6,182 nt of DNA, from NCBI GenBank assembly GCA_002309275.1, contig DBXL01000021.1:2262-8443 (forward strand). Reading direction: 5' to 3'. Source of the stretch: Ruminococcaceae bacterium UBA1213 (lineage in GTDB: Bacteria; Bacillota; Clostridia; Oscillospirales; Acutalibacteraceae). The notes beneath the pieces are model-generated. The model had not been told where the DNA came from. It saw only the letters and a list, made by a program, of their open reading frames with translations, and ran no database searches. Below, piece after piece: positions 4,630 to 6,182 of the stretch (its first letter is position 1; the number at the start of each line of letters is the position of its first letter). The position numbers and the translations under genes were made by a program.

Positions 4630-6042
4630 TTAATGACACTCTATGAAACAATCTTCACCGTCACATGATGAATTTTCAATGCCGTAATCCGCCAACGCCG
4701 CTTTTATCATTATAGCACATTCCAGACGCTTTTTCTCCAGCTCACAGCCTACTTTATGCGATTTCAAAATATCGCCTTCATACTGGAAGTTATTTGCATT
4801 ACAGCCACCGCTGCAATAGAATTTTGCCCAGCAGTTTTTGCAGTTCTCCTTTGAATACACATTCGCCTTTGCAAATCTCAATTTCATATCATTGTCAAAT
4901 GTGCCGTCATTGAGATTTCCCATTTTATATTCCTCATGCCCCACAAACTGATGACACGGGTATATATCTCCCTGCGGTGTAACCGCAACATATTCATTTC
5001 CGCAGCCACAGCCCCTTAATCTCTTAATTGCACATGGTCCCTGATTCAAGTCTATCATAAAGTGGAAGAAGTTGAAGAAATCACCTTTTTTCCTTGTTTC
5101 AATAACAAGATTGGCAAGTTTTTCGTATTCTTTGAAAACTCTCGGCAAATCTTCATATTTTATCGAATAGTCAAGCTGCGGATCGGACACAACAGGCTCT
5201 ATGGAAATCTGGTCAAATCCAAGACTTTTCATGTGCATAACGTCTGCTGTGAAATCTTCACTGAAAGTCGTGAAAGTGCCACGCACATAATAATCTTTAT
5301 CGCCTCTTTTGGCAACAAGCTTCTGATATTTCGGCACGATTATATCATAACAGCCTTTTCCATTCGGAGTTACTCTCAGTTTATCATTAATTTCTTTTCT
5401 GCCGTCAAGCGACAAAACTACATTTGACATTTCTTTATTAATATAATCGATTTTTTCATCATCAAGCAAAAGTCCGTTTGTCGTGATAGTGAAACGGAAA
5501 TTTTTATTATGCTCTTTTTCAATGCTCCTTGCATATTCAACTGTCTGCTTTACAACGTCAAAATTCATCAGCGGTTCTCCGCCAAAGAAATCCACTTCCA
5601 GATTATGCCTTGTGCCTGAATTGGCTATGATAAAATCAATGGCTTTTTTAGCGGTTTCAAATGACATCAAACACCTTCCCTGTCCAAAATCTCCCTTTGC
5701 CGCAAAGCAATATTCACATCTTAAATTACAGTCATGTGAAATATTGATACACATTGACTTTATCGGCGCTTTTGTCATCAGGTCCGCAAACTGCTCATAA
5801 TCATCACTTGAAAAAAGCTGTCCCATTTCATAAAGCTCATAAAGAGCCGAATAAGTTTCTTCAAGTTCCTCTCTTTCATACTTTTCCGAAAGTTCGGCAT
5901 ACATTCTTTCGGGTGCATTCTCCCCCATGCCCTCTCCGCAAAAATCAAGCACATCATATGCTATATCATCAAGAACATGAACAGCACCGCTGTGCACGTC
6001 AAGGCATATATTATATCCGTTTAATTTATATTTATGTATCAT
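4630..6042 (-). CDS. scfB: SCIFF peptide maturase, radical SAM/SPASM, thioether-forming
   Basis: This enzyme uses S-adenosylmethionine and iron-sulfur clusters to join cysteine sulfur to a residue in the SCIFF precursor (ranthipeptide chemistry; CteB of Clostridium thermocellum is the studied relative). The 470-residue length is normal. Residues 1-85 are the peptide-binding RRE-like domain (MIHKYKLNGYNICLDVHSGA). The radical SAM core follows, with C105-x3-C109-x2-C112 (CNLRCEYC) for the SAM-binding cluster and GGEP at 154-157. The C-terminal SPASM/auxiliary cluster region has C337, C345 and C347, G358-x4-C363, C401-x2-C404-x5-C410-x3-C414 and C433. All expected ligands appear intact. The start at 6042 has AGGGGG (6053-6058) 10 bases upstream. 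It follows the scfA precursor by 86 bp. No clear terminator follows in 4514-4629, which has only an AT-rich inverted repeat (4597-4603 and 4618-4624). Confidence 0.96.
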   Translation of the reverse strand: MIHKYKLNGYNICLDVHSGAVHVLDDIAYDVLDFCGEGMGENAPERMYAELSEKYEREELEETYSALYELYEMGQLFSSDDYEQFADLMTKAPIKSMCINISHDCNLRCEYCFAAKGDFGQGRCLMSFETAKKAIDFIIANSGTRHNLEVDFFGGEPLMNFDVVKQTVEYARSIEKEHNKNFRFTITTNGLLLDDEKIDYINKEMSNVVLSLDGRKEINDKLRVTPNGKGCYDIIVPKYQKLVAKRGDKDYYVRGTFTTFSEDFTADVMHMKSLGFDQISIEPVVSDPQLDYSIKYEDLPRVFKEYEKLANLVIETRKKGDFFNFFHFMIDLNQGPCAIKRLRGCGCGNEYVAVTPQGDIYPCHQFVGHEEYKMGNLNDGTFDNDMKLRFAKANVYSKENCKNCWAKFYCSGGCNANNFQYEGDILKSHKVGCELEKKRLECAIMIKAALADYGIENSSCDGEDCFIECH

Positions 6043-6068
6043 TTTGAAATATCCCCCTGAAATATCAT

Positions 6069-6096
6069 AAAAGGCGGACTGATGTATCCGCCTTTT
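6069..6096 (-). terminator. Terminator-like hairpin between scfA and scfB
   Basis: On the minus strand, AAAAGGCGGA pairs with TCCGCCTTTT across an 8-base loop. The 10-bp stem has a six-pair GC-rich core and ends in only four T, so termination should be partial. It lies after the precursor stop and 26 bp before the maturase start. This fits a leaky stop or an RNA-stabilising 3' end that makes much more peptide than enzyme. No separate promoter for the maturase is evident after it. Confidence 0.7.
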
Positions 6097-6128
6097 ACAC
6101 TAAGACTTTGTATTGTCGCCGTTTGAAA

Positions 6129-6182
6129 TTACTTCTCGCACTTCTGATTTGCAACTGTGCAGGAAGTCTTGCAGGCTGACTG
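6129..6182 (-). CDS. scfA: SCIFF ranthipeptide precursor, C-terminal 17 residues (cut by window edge)
   Basis: Read on the minus strand from the right edge, the frame gives QSACKTSCTVANQKCEK and a TAA stop (6131-6129). This is the strongly conserved end of the six-cysteine-in-forty-five peptide that is modified by the neighbouring maturase. Three of the six cysteines are in view (C-x3-C-x6-C). In the characterised Clostridium thermocellum homologue the thioether joins a cysteine to a threonine five residues later; the matching pair here is the Cys of ACK (6171-6173) and the Thr of SCT (6156-6158). The N-terminal leader and start codon lie outside the window. Identification rests on the tail, on position directly upstream of the maturase, and on the shared strand. 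Confidence 0.93.
   Translation of the reverse strand, partial: QSACKTSCTVANQKCEK

Overview
The window looks like a low-GC Gram-positive gut-type Clostridium relative, most likely Ruminococcus or another Oscillospiraceae. The best taxonomic clue is at the right edge: the end of a SCIFF ranthipeptide precursor and its complete radical-SAM/SPASM maturase, a pair that is nearly universal in Clostridia and rare elsewhere. AT-rich intergenic DNA, strong GGAGG-type ribosome binding sites and oligo-T intrinsic terminators fit this.

Layout, left to right. (1) The 3' part of an unrecognised gene on + (2-445) converges on glgB, and one bidirectional hairpin (455-488) ends both. (2) glgB, a complete 591-residue glycogen branching enzyme, lies on - (492-2267) with no other glycogen gene in view. 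(3) A TetR-family regulator (2414-2938, +) is divergent from glgB. The 146-bp gap holds two consensus-like promoters that face and overlap each other, with a 31-bp imperfect palindrome over both -10 boxes. This suggests one repressor dimer site controls both genes. (4) A small XRE-type HTH regulator (3103-3414, +) has no in-frame stop codon before its own intrinsic terminator (3345-3379), so its main transcript should be stop-less. (5) About 500 bp (3390-3886) without a convincing gene form a MITE-like element: 55-bp inverted ends built of CACATTG-type heptamers, plus a 30-bp direct repeat next to it. The reading frames on both sides take their stop codons from copies of this repeat. (6) An unrecognised 211-residue protein (3878-4513, -) has its own promoter and a 17-bp perfect palindrome beside its -35 box. 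(7) The SCIFF maturase (4630-6042, -) follows the SCIFF precursor (6129 to the edge, -), with a terminator-like hairpin between them that could set the peptide-to-enzyme ratio.

Only two parts have a function clear from sequence: glycogen branching (glgB with its probable TetR regulator) and SCIFF maturation (scfA/scfB). The XRE gene, the repeat element and the 211-residue protein are the accessory part and the least explained. I do not see a complete new multi-gene system. The most original signals are the stop-less XRE message, the heptamer-built inverted-repeat element, and the shared palindrome between glgB and the TetR gene.
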